Shown in pieces: positions 35,101 through 45,400 of a stretch of 64,000 nt of DNA (within the stretch, counting starts at the first letter, position 1; the number at the start of each line of letters is the position of its first letter). This DNA comes from Phaeoceros laevis (Eukaryota > Anthocerotophyta > Anthocerotopsida > Notothyladales): positions 420,344 through 484,343 of the forward strand of contig JBNGIQ010009485.1 in assembly GCA_049999765.1 (NCBI GenBank). Reading direction: 5' to 3'. A model generated the notes under the pieces. The model was not told where the DNA came from, ran no database searches, and saw only the letters and a program-made list of their open reading frames with translations. A program made the translations under genes and the position numbers.

Positions 35101-35711
35101 CTCTAAGTGAGTTAGCCTGTTGTGCTGTGAGCTTGGCAGCGAAACCACTGAAGGAATGCTTGTAGTGGTACACCAGGGATTCCGAGGCTGTCACCTCACT
35201 GTTTCACATGGACATCATCAAGAAAATAAAAGTTACACAAAGTTGCCCAACAATCAAACTGTACAACAAACAAACCATGCCAGGGAAGCTTCTGGAAAGA
35301 ACCGTAAAAAATTTAGGACCTGTCGAAAACGGTCTGCAGCAGGCTGTGGTGATGGGCAAATGTCAAATGGTGCGCGTCGCCATAGATGTTCTTGCCCAAG
35401 TAGGCGATGTGGACCTGTGGGGGGGGGGGGGGGGGGGTTAGTGGAATGTTCACATGAATTCATGAGCTAGATAGCTACCGAGACCCCCCAAAAAGCTCTG
35501 ACGCGCCTAGCTAGCTAGTACGCCTTCACGCAGCTTCTTTCTCTGTGAGTGGAATAGACTATTCTGGAATGCGATCGATGGATACCTTTTGCGATGTCAC
35601 GCTTTGAGACTGAGGTATTTGCAGACGGGCCGAGGCGAGGGAGAAGAGCAAGCACAACCCCAAGAGGAACAACGCGGAAGTAGTTCTGCGGACGCTCCAC
35701 GACGCCATCAT
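32172..35711 (-). CDS. subtilisin-like serine protease S3, interrupted by a 400-N gap
   Basis: Secreted S8 subtilase of the second sub-family in the array. Exon 1 (35586-35711) encodes [30 protein letters not shown] split over a typical signal peptide. The I9 prodomain is [16 protein letters not shown]...[16 protein letters not shown]. Catalytic Asp is in [12 protein letters not shown], His in GHGTHTAS, Asn in AAAGNSGPA and Ser in SGTSMATP, just before the gap at 32357-32756. After the gap the fibronectin-like domain resumes and ends SPVVVVA. Comparison with S4 suggests about 570 bp are missing rather than 400. Intron 1 ends in a run of about 19 C on the coding strand directly before its CAG acceptor. 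What is visible has no stop or frameshift. Confidence 0.82.
32357..32756. other. assembly gap (400 N) inside S3
   Basis: Removes the region just after the catalytic-Ser motif, one intron and the start of the C-terminal domain. The flanks do not repeat. Confidence 0.95.
35419..35437. repeat. G19/C19 homopolymer at the S3 intron 1 acceptor
   Basis: Nineteen consecutive G on the plus strand are the polypyrimidine tract (C19) of the S3 intron just before CAG|GTCCAC. The S4 equivalent is only TGGGGAGGAGTGG, so the run expanded in S3. Length is likely to vary and to be error-prone in sequencing. Confidence 0.85.
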
Positions 35712-36540
35712 GATGGGCGGCAATACAGCTTCAGATCCAGCATTTGAACAACTGGTGGCACCGCAGGGCTTGCAATTGTTCGTCGCGATCGGATATTTTC
35801 AGACAAGCCTCTGCCGGTCCTGTCCGTCTCCGAACTCAGAGTGGTTTGCATTCCCCTTTTGTACAAGGGAGAAGAAAGAGGAATCTGTACGTATACCACA
35901 CCTAGCTTTGCTGAAGTGCGTGGAAGCCGTTGCCAGGCGGATGTATGAATGTTGTGCAGGCGGCCGGCGCCAAGTGTACATGTCGACAAGGAGCCGGCCG
36001 TAAACGCCTCGAGGGATGGGACTAGCCGATGTTTCACATCGGGAAGTCAGGTACGCAGCACAAAGGAATCTCTACTATTCCACAAAAGCAACCCCAGCAC
36101 AAATTACCAATAGATCTACGTGTTGATGAGTTACGGTGACCACATCCAGTTATCCACGTTGCAAAGGAGGTAGCTCCGCGTAAGGCCTAGGGCTCCTCCT
36201 CCCTGTGGTGCCAAGATTACTTGCAAGGCCCAGTGTCATTGACGACAGCCAGCTGCAACAGATAGCTATAGTGCACTGCGGGTGAGAGAGAGAGCAAACC
36301 TTCAGATGTCGCGAGAAATTAGCTATGGCAAATGCCCTTCAGGAATAAGACAGCTGAGGGGATAACATTAATATCAATTGCTTCTTGTCGATGAGCCTTC
36401 GAGGGCATATATGCAGCTCGTTTGTCCTACTGCTGTGCTTTCATCATCAGTAATATTCTTTGTATGCTATCCAAGTATGAGGTGCACAGGCATTTGGCAT
36501 CGTACGTACTAAATTTATAGAGCTCTGGGACCTAGTCGAC
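35712..36540. other. S3 upstream region, duplicated upstream of S4
   Basis: About 830 bp with no gene. Several blocks recur in order upstream of S4 (46192-46830): AAGCCTCTGCCGGTC, CCCCTTTTGTACAAGGGAG, TTTCACATCGGGAAGTCAGG and a block around AATCTCTACTA...AAAAGCAAC. The S3/S4 duplication therefore carried at least 500 bp of promoter sequence. Confidence 0.65.
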
Positions 36541-37613
36541 CTAATTGAGGCTGTTACGTGCTTTCCAGGCTAGAAGCTGATGTCCTTGAGCAAGACCAGT
36601 AAGTACATCAGCTTCTAGTCCCATTTCCTGAATCTGTGAAATCATGAAGCTCCTTCCTTGATTCAGAGCTCCGACACTGGGACATGCTTGCAGGAGGCCT
36701 ACAAAGGTAACGGTACCTAACGGTACCGCTGTCTGCAGCATCAATACCTTCTTGTTGCATACTGTCATAAACGGTAAAAGCTGCTAGTCCAAGTCCCCGT
36801 TGAGCATATCCTGTGATCATGACATTCCAAGTTACAGCATCTTCAATGGCTGGCAGATCTGATGGTTGAACAACTTTCGTGCATCCTCTACACACCCACA
36901 CTTAGCATGTATACATGTGTATACGTACCAGGCCATTAGAAACAACTTCATCAAATCCCAGCCCTACTTCGAATTCTGTGCATGCACTAGCTTTCCCTAA
37001 CACACAAGGTTCCTTCCTGTAGACATGGCCACAAGCTTACAGGAGGCATACAAATGTAATGCTGTCTGTTGGTGTCATGCCATTGTGTTGCATCCTTGCG
37101 AAACGAGCAAGGGATTCTTCACTGAACCCCTACTGGGCATATCCGGAGATCATGGAATTCCATGTCACCACATCTCTGCTGGGCAGGTTCTCAAACACCC
37201 TCCTTGCATCCTCTGATCATGAACTCCTGCACTTTGCATGTATACATGTTGACAAGGCAATCAATTGGCAAAAGCTATATCGCCTTCAAGGCTTCTTTCC
37301 TGAATATCAATCTGTCTATGCAGCTGCCTCCCTTTGAGCAGATTTCGATCTTTAATGCTGGTACGTGCTTGCAGGAGGAATACAAACAAATGTTACAGCA
37401 TCTCCTGGCCATGGTCCAATGTTCAATGACCTCTGCTTTCATACTTTTGTACAAGTCAAGAGCATTGTGACCATCGATATCCCTTGCATGCTTGGCATAT
37501 CCTGCAATCATAGCAGGCCAGGTTACCACATCTCTGGTTGGCAGACAGTCGAAAACCTTGCGAGCGTCCTCTAAGCACTGGTGCCATACAGAAGGGCAGG
37601 GAGCTTCCCTCAC
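36541..37613 (-). pseudogene. pentatricopeptide repeat (PPR) gene remnant, minus strand
   Basis: Several PPR motifs are readable: DAVTWNVMITGYAQRGLG, a GTVTFVGLLQACPSVGAL segment, LEDARKVFDCLPTRDVVTW and RRVFENLPSRDVVTWNSMIS. They belong to a plant P-L-S type organelle RNA-binding protein. The frame is broken by several stops (for example after SGYAQ and within LL*ACG near 37040-37130) and by frameshifts between motifs, so this is debris rather than a gene. Confidence 0.75.
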
Positions 37614-37619
37614 AGATTG

Positions 37620-38480
37620 TCAAAAGAGGACTGCTGGATAACGGGCCTCATTTTGGCTGACCATGTCACTTTTGCTTGCCTTCTGAAGGCGTGTGCAAGC
37701 ACTAGTGCCAAACAGAAAGGCAAGGAACTGCACTCAAATATTGTCAAAAGAGGGCTGCTGGATGATGTAGTGGTGGACACTATAGATAACTGCAAGAGGC
37801 GCTTGTTGTGTATGGACAAATCGATAGGGGAAAGTCGTGCATCTTTGCTTCTTGAGCCCAACAATTTCTCGGTCCGCAGGTGTAGCATTTTATGCAAGAA
37901 AGGAGCAGGAAGGCCTGATCTTAGCAGACACTGCTTTTTGAGAGGAGACTCATCGAGAAACATCTTGCCGAGTTCATGATCTCAGTTATCACTTGCGCAT
38001 GGACAAATGGGGGAGGCGGGCCTTATTTTTGGTTGACCATGTTACTTGTTCTTGCCTCCTGACCGTGTGTGCAAGCACTGGTGCCTTGTGGAAGGGCAGG
38101 CAGCTTCACTCACCGATTATCAGAAAAAAGGGGGACTGCTGGATAACGTACTAGTGGGCAACTGCTTGGTGGACGAAAATGCAAAAATGAGGTGAGCTGG
38201 AAGATGCATGCCAGATTTTTGACAGCATGGACACAAGGGTTGTGGTGACATGGACAGTGCTGATCGCTGGGTATACAGAGCAAGGACTCGGCCAGGAGGC
38301 GCTTGCTGTGTGTGGGCAAATGGATCGGAGGAGGCGGGCCTCATTTTGGCTGACCATGTTACTCTTGCTTGTCTCCTGAAGGCGTCTGCAAGCACTGGTG
38401 CCACACAGAAGGGCAGGGGGCTACACTCAAAAGATTATCAAAAGAGGTCTGCTGGATGATGTAGTGGTGGGTTTAGGGTT
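37620..38480 (+). pseudogene. PPR gene fragments, plus strand, in three diverged copies
   Basis: Three direct copies of a PPR segment read LILADHVTFACLLKACAS (37640), a frameshifted version near 38025 and LILADHVTLACLLKASAS (38335). Each is followed by KQKGKELHS-like sequence and KRGLLDDVVV. Frames are interrupted. These copies point away from the minus-strand PPR debris at 36541-37613, so the two sets are in opposite orientation. Confidence 0.65.
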
Positions 38481-38684
38481 GGTTCCTTCTCGATTTCTTC
38501 TCAACTGCTCCCTTGCGGCATTGCATGTTCGCAGACAGCTCTCACATGGCTCGTTGGTCATAACGTGGGTAACGATCGACTCTCTCTCACTGTTGTTCGT
38601 CGCTTCGAAAATATGCATGCTGCTCGCCAGTAGATGGGCCACTGGACTACTGAGCCAAAGTTGGGCAAGCAAATTTCGAGGTGC

Positions 38685-38975
38685 GTAGGCTACTAAGGTA
38701 CCTTCTGAGAATGCCAGGCACCTTCTGAGAATGCCATTTGTGGACTGAGGCCTCTCCGGACTGAGGCCTCTCCGGAACACCTTGAGGAACCAAATGGGCT
38801 TATATGCTTTTGATCTGAATCTTGTGTGCAGTTCTGTGCTTCGAGCTACTCTGTGCTTCGAGCTACTCTGTGCTTCGAGCTACTCTGTGCTTCGAGCTAC
38901 TCTATGCTTCGAGCTACTCTGACCGGGTTCGAGCTACTCTATGCTTCGAGCTACTCTGACCGGGTAGTTGAACCT
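38685..38975 (+). repeat. cluster of short tandem duplications
   Basis: Three neighbouring microduplications: GCACCTTCTGAGAATGCC twice near 38697-38735, GGACTGAGGCCTCTCC twice near 38743-38775, and a 17-bp unit (TGCTTCGAGCTACTCTG and variants) about six times at 38828-38960, with an inserted GACCGGG variant. Confidence 0.8.
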
Positions 38976-39057
38976 TATAGGCAATCGAAAACTTTACAGT
39001 TGCCCATTGACCTGTCGGATGTGAGAGTCATCGTGATTGAGGACTATCCTCGCAAGG
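38940..39057 (+). pseudogene. exon-like fragment of unknown gene
   Basis: An open stretch, YSDRVVEPYRQSKTLQLPID then LSDVRVIVIEDYPRK, ends at a good donor (AAG|GTATGG) at 39058. It looks like a real coding exon but I do not recognise the family, and it leads straight into copied ribonucleotide reductase sequence, so it is probably a stranded fragment. Confidence 0.4.
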
Positions 39058-39088
39058 TATGGGTGTTTGCATTTTCATTGCTGTTTTT

Positions 39089-39592
39089 CTCGACTGGGCT
39101 ATGAAATGGATTGACAGGTGGGCGATTCACTCCATACTACATAGTGTTGGACTGATGCTTTGTTCTAGGGGAGAGTGTCAAGCTGAACGCCGAATTTTTT
39201 ACCTCTGCAGGTCAAAGTCATTTGCTGAAAGACTTCTGGTATTCGCATGTTTGGAAGGGATTTTCTTGTCTGGAAGGTACGAAAGTTTGTGGTTCCCCAA
39301 TGCATCTGATTTAAACATTTCTCGCTGAGCTGAGCACTCAAGAAACAAAGTACCTTAGACTAAAGTCAAAGGACTGTTTACAGCTCGTGTTCCATTTACT
39401 GGTTGAAGAAGCAAGGCTTGATGCCAGGATTGACATCCTCCACCGAGCTCATCTCTAGGGATGATGGACTGCACCGTGACTTCGCATGCCTTTTATACTC
39501 GTAAGTATTGTAGCTTTCTTTTACAGTCTGTGTCTTAATTTCATGTAAGATGCAGAACGACTTTCACAGTATGCACTTCGGGTGTCTGCAGA
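39089..39592 (+). pseudogene. inverted partial copy of the ribonucleotide reductase small-subunit gene
   Basis: The plus strand here matches the minus-strand gene at 47710-48250, introns included: WAMKWIDR end of exon 4, SKSFAERLL exon 5, the exon with KKRGLMPG and LISRD, and the intron downstream of LLYS to TTCGGGTGTCTG. Substitutions change key positions (for example SCLEG in place of the expected exon 5 end, and an in-frame TAG in the following exon). Retained introns show a DNA duplication, not a retrocopy. Confidence 0.85.
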
Positions 39593-40149
39593 TGGTTTGG
39601 TTTGTGTGCTTCCTCAGGTCTCGGTGAAGCCATGAGTGCCCAAGGGCTACATGTCTGGGTTGGTCAGTAGATTCCTTGGGCCTCGGAGTTGAGAGCCTCC
39701 ATGGCCCTCGGAATGTTTGTTGCTGCAGGCCCATGAACTATATATGAGTACCTCCAGGGGAGTTGTGAATGTGTGCATCGTATGTTCCGAAGAGCTCAAG
39801 CGTAAGGCAGAAACCCGTGTGACAGATTGCACCGACATTTGGAAGCTTGCCTATATATGTGAAGAACCGTAGAGTGCGGGGACAATCCAGAGGACTTCCT
39901 TCAGGAGTAAAGATGACAGAAACAGCAGCAGTTTTGTTCTTGTGCGTTGTGGTGGACAATAGCGGCGGCCAGGACACATCGGGGCCATGGATCTCGCCAT
40001 GGGCATGTGGAGACGGTGCCTGTGGACCGGCACCATGGCCATACTGCCGCAACAAATCGAAAAGGAGAAAAAGAGATAGACTGACCAAATATGGTCGGTG
40101 GAAGAATTTGATGCCCTGCACATGCTGCCCGCCTGGAGCCGAGCGCTAC

Positions 40150-41448
40150 ATGGACTCCAAATTGTGGAGCACCCTGCCGAGTGACCTGGTGCAGAAGGTA
40201 CTGGAGAGGTTGCCGGCTCCAAACCAGGTCCAGGCGCAGACTGTGTGCAAGGAGTGGCGCTCGCTCCTGACAGACCCTCTCTTCCTCCAAGAGAGCGCCT
40301 TGACTGCTTTGTCTTCAAGGCTAGGGCACTCTGTTTGCTTGGTCTGGCAAGGAGTGCAGACTGGCGCCGATGTCCTTCCACACTTGAAGAAGTTGAAGCT
40401 GGACCCGGATTTGCCGTGTCAGTTGAAGCTGGAGCCGGATGGTCCGTCTGTCGATGGCGCACAGTGTGAAGGTTGGTTTGCCACTCACCTCTTCCAACAG
40501 AACGTGGATGAAATGAAGAGGCGGAAGGAGCTGGGCCAGGTTACCTACCATCACGTTTGGGAGAATGGACTGCTGTGCATGTGGTGTTGTGACAGAAGCA
40601 CTCGCCCACACGGTCTCTACATTTGTCTCGTCAACCCTGTCAACAGGACATGGATGGACTTGCCGTGCTTGGCCACCATTTCTCAACACATCCGCATCAT
40701 TGTGGTGCCGGGGACAGGCTCGGAGTTTCGGGTGATGGTGAGGTCCATGAAGTGTCCTAGGGCTCCCAACGATCACGGCTTGGACTGCGAGAATTGTAGG
40801 TACTGGCTCTTTAACGTCTACTGCAGCAGATCTGGTGCTTGGTCTGAGACACCATCAACGGAACACCAACTGGATAGGGGGCGTGAGGCGAGCTTTCATC
40901 TGGTTGCAGACTCCCACGTTTTCGCCAACGGGATGTTGTATGCTTTTGTAACCTGTGCCTCAGATTTTGGCATTGAGAGTAAGGTGATTGTCCTCAGTGG
41001 AGAGGATGGAAGGGTGGTGAAGGAGCTCACTCAACTCGTCAATAAAGAGTCGGAAGTGGAAGGTCATTCAGTGTGCGCCGAGCTCCTTGTGGAGCATAAA
41101 GGAGATATCTATTGTGTGGCAAAAAACCTGTTCCTCAGTTGTTCCTGCCCTATCCAGAAGCTAAATGAGTGCAACAGTGTGTGGGATTTCGTATCCTCGT
41201 ATAATTTTTCAAGCATAATCAACTGCCAACATCCTTTGTCCTACCTGGCTTCAGCTGTGGTTGTGGGCAACAGCATATATGCAGCCTTCCAATATGAATC
41301 CAGGGAAGAAAATCCCGTAAGTACCGGGGTTGTCTTGCTCTCTTACAACATCGAGGACGGCACATGGAGGAGCATGTGCATTGACAATACGAATGCTGAT
41401 ACTCTCGTTGCTCCCAGACCGGATCTGTTTCTCCCCCGTCAGTTATGA
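40150..41448 (+). CDS. F-box protein
   Basis: Likely substrate receptor of an SCF ubiquitin ligase. The F-box is near the start: LWSTLPSDLVQKVLERLPAP followed by VCKEWRSLLTDP. The next 390 residues are a single-exon C-terminal domain of kelch/F-box-associated type, with repeating strands such as NPVNRTWMDLP, SGAWSETPS, VIVLSGEDGRVVKEL and SYNIEDGTWRS. Intact, 432 residues from ATG 40150. The frame is open upstream with another ATG at 39913 (MTETAAVLF), which would add about 80 residues including a basic KSKRRKRDR patch; the F-box-proximal ATG is preferred because F-boxes usually sit at the N-terminus. A TATA-like ACTATATATGAG lies near 39736. It is the only clearly intact gene between S3 and S4. 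Confidence 0.85.
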   Translation: MDSKLWSTLPSDLVQKVLERLPAPNQVQAQTVCKEWRSLLTDPLFLQESALTALSSRLGHSVCLVWQGVQTGADVLPHLKKLKLDPDLPCQLKLEPDGPSVDGAQCEGWFATHLFQQNVDEMKRRKELGQVTYHHVWENGLLCMWCCDRSTRPHGLYICLVNPVNRTWMDLPCLATISQHIRIIVVPGTGSEFRVMVRSMKCPRAPNDHGLDCENCRYWLFNVYCSRSGAWSETPSTEHQLDRGREASFHLVADSHVFANGMLYAFVTCASDFGIESKVIVLSGEDGRVVKELTQLVNKESEVEGHSVCAELLVEHKGDIYCVAKNLFLSCSCPIQKLNECNSVWDFVSSYNFSSIINCQHPLSYLASAVVVGNSIYAAFQYESREENPVSTGVVLLSYNIEDGTWRSMCIDNTNADTLVAPRPDLFLPRQL

Positions 41449-41789
41449 GTTGGACAAGCCTGAGATCTATGTTGCCTGGACTAGTCTACCGGCCTTTTGT
41501 TTCAAATGGCACCACATCTCCAGGCGATGACAAATATATTTTAATTGTCTTTTTTTCGTAAGTCAAAAAGTTTTGAGTGCTTCACTCGCTTCGTCGAGAT
41601 CCTGAACATGAAGTGTTGACAGCGTGTTTCTTGATCACAAAATTGCGGCGCACTCGCTGATTGTCCTTGTCGAGATAGTCTCTTTCCTTGGTAATAATAA
41701 TAATATGGAATCGCGTACGGACCGACTCGGCATGGTAATCGAGTACGCCGTCACCTCTAAGACTCCACACAGGCTGAAAAGAGCCCGCC

Positions 41790-42230
41790 GACTGCATGTT
41801 GCGGGCTGGATCGGAACTGCAATGGGTACATCAGCCTAAAGGTCAAGGACCTGCTGAACAAACACAACGAACTCGACATCATTGGCATGATTGAGACCAA
41901 AGAGGCAGTTTTCAACGAAGAAGAAGTACCTAGCTAGTTTCATGAGTCTAGGGACGGCAGGCTCAGTGGCCCATCTGAAACCACCAAGGAAGAGAAAACG
42001 TGGCACCAATAAGTCAGGCAAGATTCCAGGATGCATTGGAGGGATTAAAGTCTTGATTAGAAAGGAACTGGAGAAGCAAGTGAGTCTCATAGCAATAGGT
42101 AGAGACAACCAATTTGTAAGCATAAGAATTCAGGGAATCCTCCCAATACACAATTGTTCTTTGCTTACGTGCACGGTGGGGAAGCATCCAGATTCCAGAA
42201 CCCCGATCCAGGGCCGGGTCATAATCAGGT
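41790..42230 (+). mobile_element. LINE retrotransposon endonuclease remnant
   Basis: Conceptual reading gives LKVKDLLNKHNELDIIGMIE then TKEA, matching the DII-x-x-x-E-T-K signature of APE-type LINE endonucleases. After a frameshift it continues with GGIKVLIRKELEK and QFVSIRIQGI, the next conserved strands. Stops and a frameshift show that it is dead. No reverse transcriptase follows. Confidence 0.5.
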
Positions 42231-42436
42231 CCTATCCATCCGACCTACGTACCTCAGCTGGGCTCATCCTGGTCCTTTTACAAGGCAAGCCAACCTGGCC
42301 CCTTACAACATCCGGGCTACCTCACCTTTTATTACACACTCCGGCCCGGGATTTCTTACCCTAAACCTAAAATGCACACAACACGAAGACATGCCACAAA
42401 CTAGTCCGCACAAGCAAGCTCACCTAATAACATTTA

Positions 42437-45400
42437 TTAGGCCACGACTACAACCGGCGAGCGGACGGAGTGACCGGCTTTGTCGGTCCATGTGAAGGCG
42501 CCGAACCGCGCCTCTCTGGCCTTCAACTTCTCGGTGATGGTGACCGTCACCTTGAACGACACCTCCTGCCCGACCTGGGAGAAAGAGAGCACCTCGGGGG
42601 TGACGGACAGCTTCGTCCCCGGCGGCGACTCCAGCCTTGCGAAGTAGGACACGTCGGCTCTCGCCGGCGGCGCCACCACCTTCGCAGTACGCGTCACGGT
42701 GTAGCTGTCGGCCGCCCCGGCGATGATGGACACGGACGGGTAGTTGAGGTCGCGTGGCAGCGGGATGGAGCCGCTCCTGGGGCACGTGAACGCGGTCCCG
42801 GTGATGAGGTCGACGAGGCTGCTGTTGAGGCCCAGGCCGCACAGGAAGAGGGCGTGCGCGTTCACGTCCGCGTCGTAAACCAGCCCGGGATCTGCCGCTG
42901 CAGTGGGGTTAATCTCCCCGCCGCCAAACGCATATGGGCCCTGGGAATTGGCTTCCAGGGACACGTTCACCGCGCTGGCTGCACGGCGACATTGGTTGCG
43001 TCAGTCGGCAGTCGGCGTTTCGTGAATGAATGAATGAAATAAAAAATGGAGCCTGCAGGCGGTGGAGGAAGGAATTTGAAGGAGGTGCGAACGAGTTCAC
43101 CTGTTGTGACGATTGCGGATTTGATGGCCGCCACGCTCCAGGTGGGGTGGATGGCCTTGATCAGAGCGGCCACCCCGGCGGCGTGCGGGGTGGCCATAGA
43201 TGTTCCGGAGATGATGTTGAAGGGCGAGAGTGGGGACTTGGCGTCGCCGTCCGAGACGGGGACATCGGACGGCCACGAGGCCAGGATGTTCAAACCTGGG
43301 GCGCTTATGTCGGGCTGCATCCAAATCGCATTCATTCATGAGCAATTAATGCTGGGCGGGATCGGAGGAACCGTTGTGGAAGTGAAGGTCTTCGAAGTGG
43401 GTGGGAGGAGGTTTACCTTGAGAACGTCTGGTGTCAGTACGGCGGGACCGCGGGACGAGAAGAAGGCGACCTGGGGCGCCGGTTGGTCGTAGAGGATGGT
43501 ATCAGACNNNNNNNNNNNNNNNNNNNNNNNNNNNNNNNNNNNNNNNNNNNNNNNNNNNNNNNNNNNNNNNNNNNNNNNNNNNNNNNNNNNNNNNNNNNNN
43601 NNNNNNNTGGTCGTAGAGGATGGTATCAGACTTGGAGATTGCCGCCGTCGGGTTCCTGAAATTGTATGTTTCCCATTCGCGGCTGGCGTTAGGACATTCA
43701 TGATGCAAATCGGCCTCGAGATTAAGAAGGCAAGCAAAGCAGGCCCTTCAGGAGTAGTGAATGACTTACGTGGTGGAGTTGACGTAGGAGAGGATGAGGG
43801 CGGCGTCATTCTGGGTAATGGCGCTGGTGGGGATTTCGAAAAAAGTGGCAAAATCTGCGTAGTAGTCGTCCGCCACGATCTGGCCGGCGCCACCGGCGGC
43901 CTTCACGGCGTCGGTGCCGTCGTTAGTGCATATCAAGATCTTGTCCTTGGCCTTCTTCGGGTCCAACAGGCCCTCCGCGCAGAAGTTTCTGCAGGCCAAT
44001 TGCAAGGCAAACCATTCAACACTTTCACTTGTAAACAAGAATTCATGAATTCGTCTATAGATGCATGCGCTAGCAAATAGAGAGAAAGAACAAAACACAA
44101 CGCAGCCGCGTGGTACGTACGACCTCCCGTCGCTGTTGCCTGAGCGGGCGTGTTTGGCTTCGATGACGGGGTACGAGCTCTGGCGAAGTGTGAATCTGTT
44201 GAGCGCGGTTCCCTGTGCTCCACATCAAATGCAGAAGCAGTCAGCGCCAGTAACACAAATCTGTGGAGGAGGACTGATGATGATGACGAAAGAAGTGGCG
44301 CGAGGCCGGTGGGTGGGGAGCGCTCACGCACATTGATCTGCTTCTGGCTGCCCAGCTCGATGACGGACTTGAAATCTCGTGGTACGGTGGTGGCGGCCAC
44401 TGTGAGAATCCACGGCACGGTGTTGGTGGCGGTCTTCAGTCCTGGGCCCTCATTGCCGGCTGCGGCGGCCACCAGGATGTTGGCGCTGAGGGCGTGGAAG
44501 GAGCCGATGGCGATGCCGTCCTCCACCAACGGAGTGAACGGGCTGCCGCCCAGCGACACCGACAACAGGTCGACGCCGTCCGCCACGGCCTGGTCGAAGC
44601 CAGCCAGAATGTCGGCCTCGGCGCAACTGCCTTGCGAGTTGCACACCTTGTACATGGCGATGCGCGCTTTGGGAGCGCCTCCGCTCGCAGTTCCTGCATC
44701 CGTGCATCGTCCACGTTGATCGGTCTTGAAAGCGCGAAAGAAAGAATCCCTTGCTTAGCGCTAGCTAGCCTTTCAGATGCGATCTAGCTAGCTTTAGCTA
44801 CCTGGGGCGATGCCGAAGAAGCTGGCATTGGCAACAGCATTGCCGCCGGCAGTGGAGGCAGTGTGAGTGCCATGGCCTGCTTTGTCTCGAGGAGTTGTGG
44901 CGTGGTCGCCGCCGCCGCCGCCCCCTGCTTTCAGAAGCACCTTTGCCCCGATCAATTTGCTGAGTTCACACCAGATCGACAGATAAATGTATCAGATACG
45001 AGTCGGAATTCATTCCCTTTGCATAAGCATTTCATAGATCTGTATCGCTTGCGTTGGGCATGCATGTCTGTATGTATACTCACTTGTTGCAAGTGACCCC
45101 CTTGTCACAGCTGCCTTTCCATTTGCTTGGGACCGGGCCCAGTGCCGGGACGGCGCTAAAGCTTTCAGACTCCGGCCACACTCCTGCAAAACAGTAGCAT
45201 CACATTCCATGTTCAGCGATAGCTGTCCCCAGCATTTGTTTTAAATTTGTGGTCCCGAGCAATTTGTTCCACCACCTTGATTCTCCCACATTGCAGCATA
45301 TTCATAATTAATGCCTCGCGAGGTGTATATGATGTGTGTAACTACCAGTGTCAAGCAGCCCGATGATGACACCGTCGCCAAAGTTGGTCTTGTTCCACAC

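Noticed and set aside
39847-40149. N-terminal extension of the F-box protein
   Set aside because: The first codon of the open stretch is not ATG, and the internal ATG at 39913 would place a Cys/Gly/Pro-rich segment before the F-box; kept only as an alternative start.
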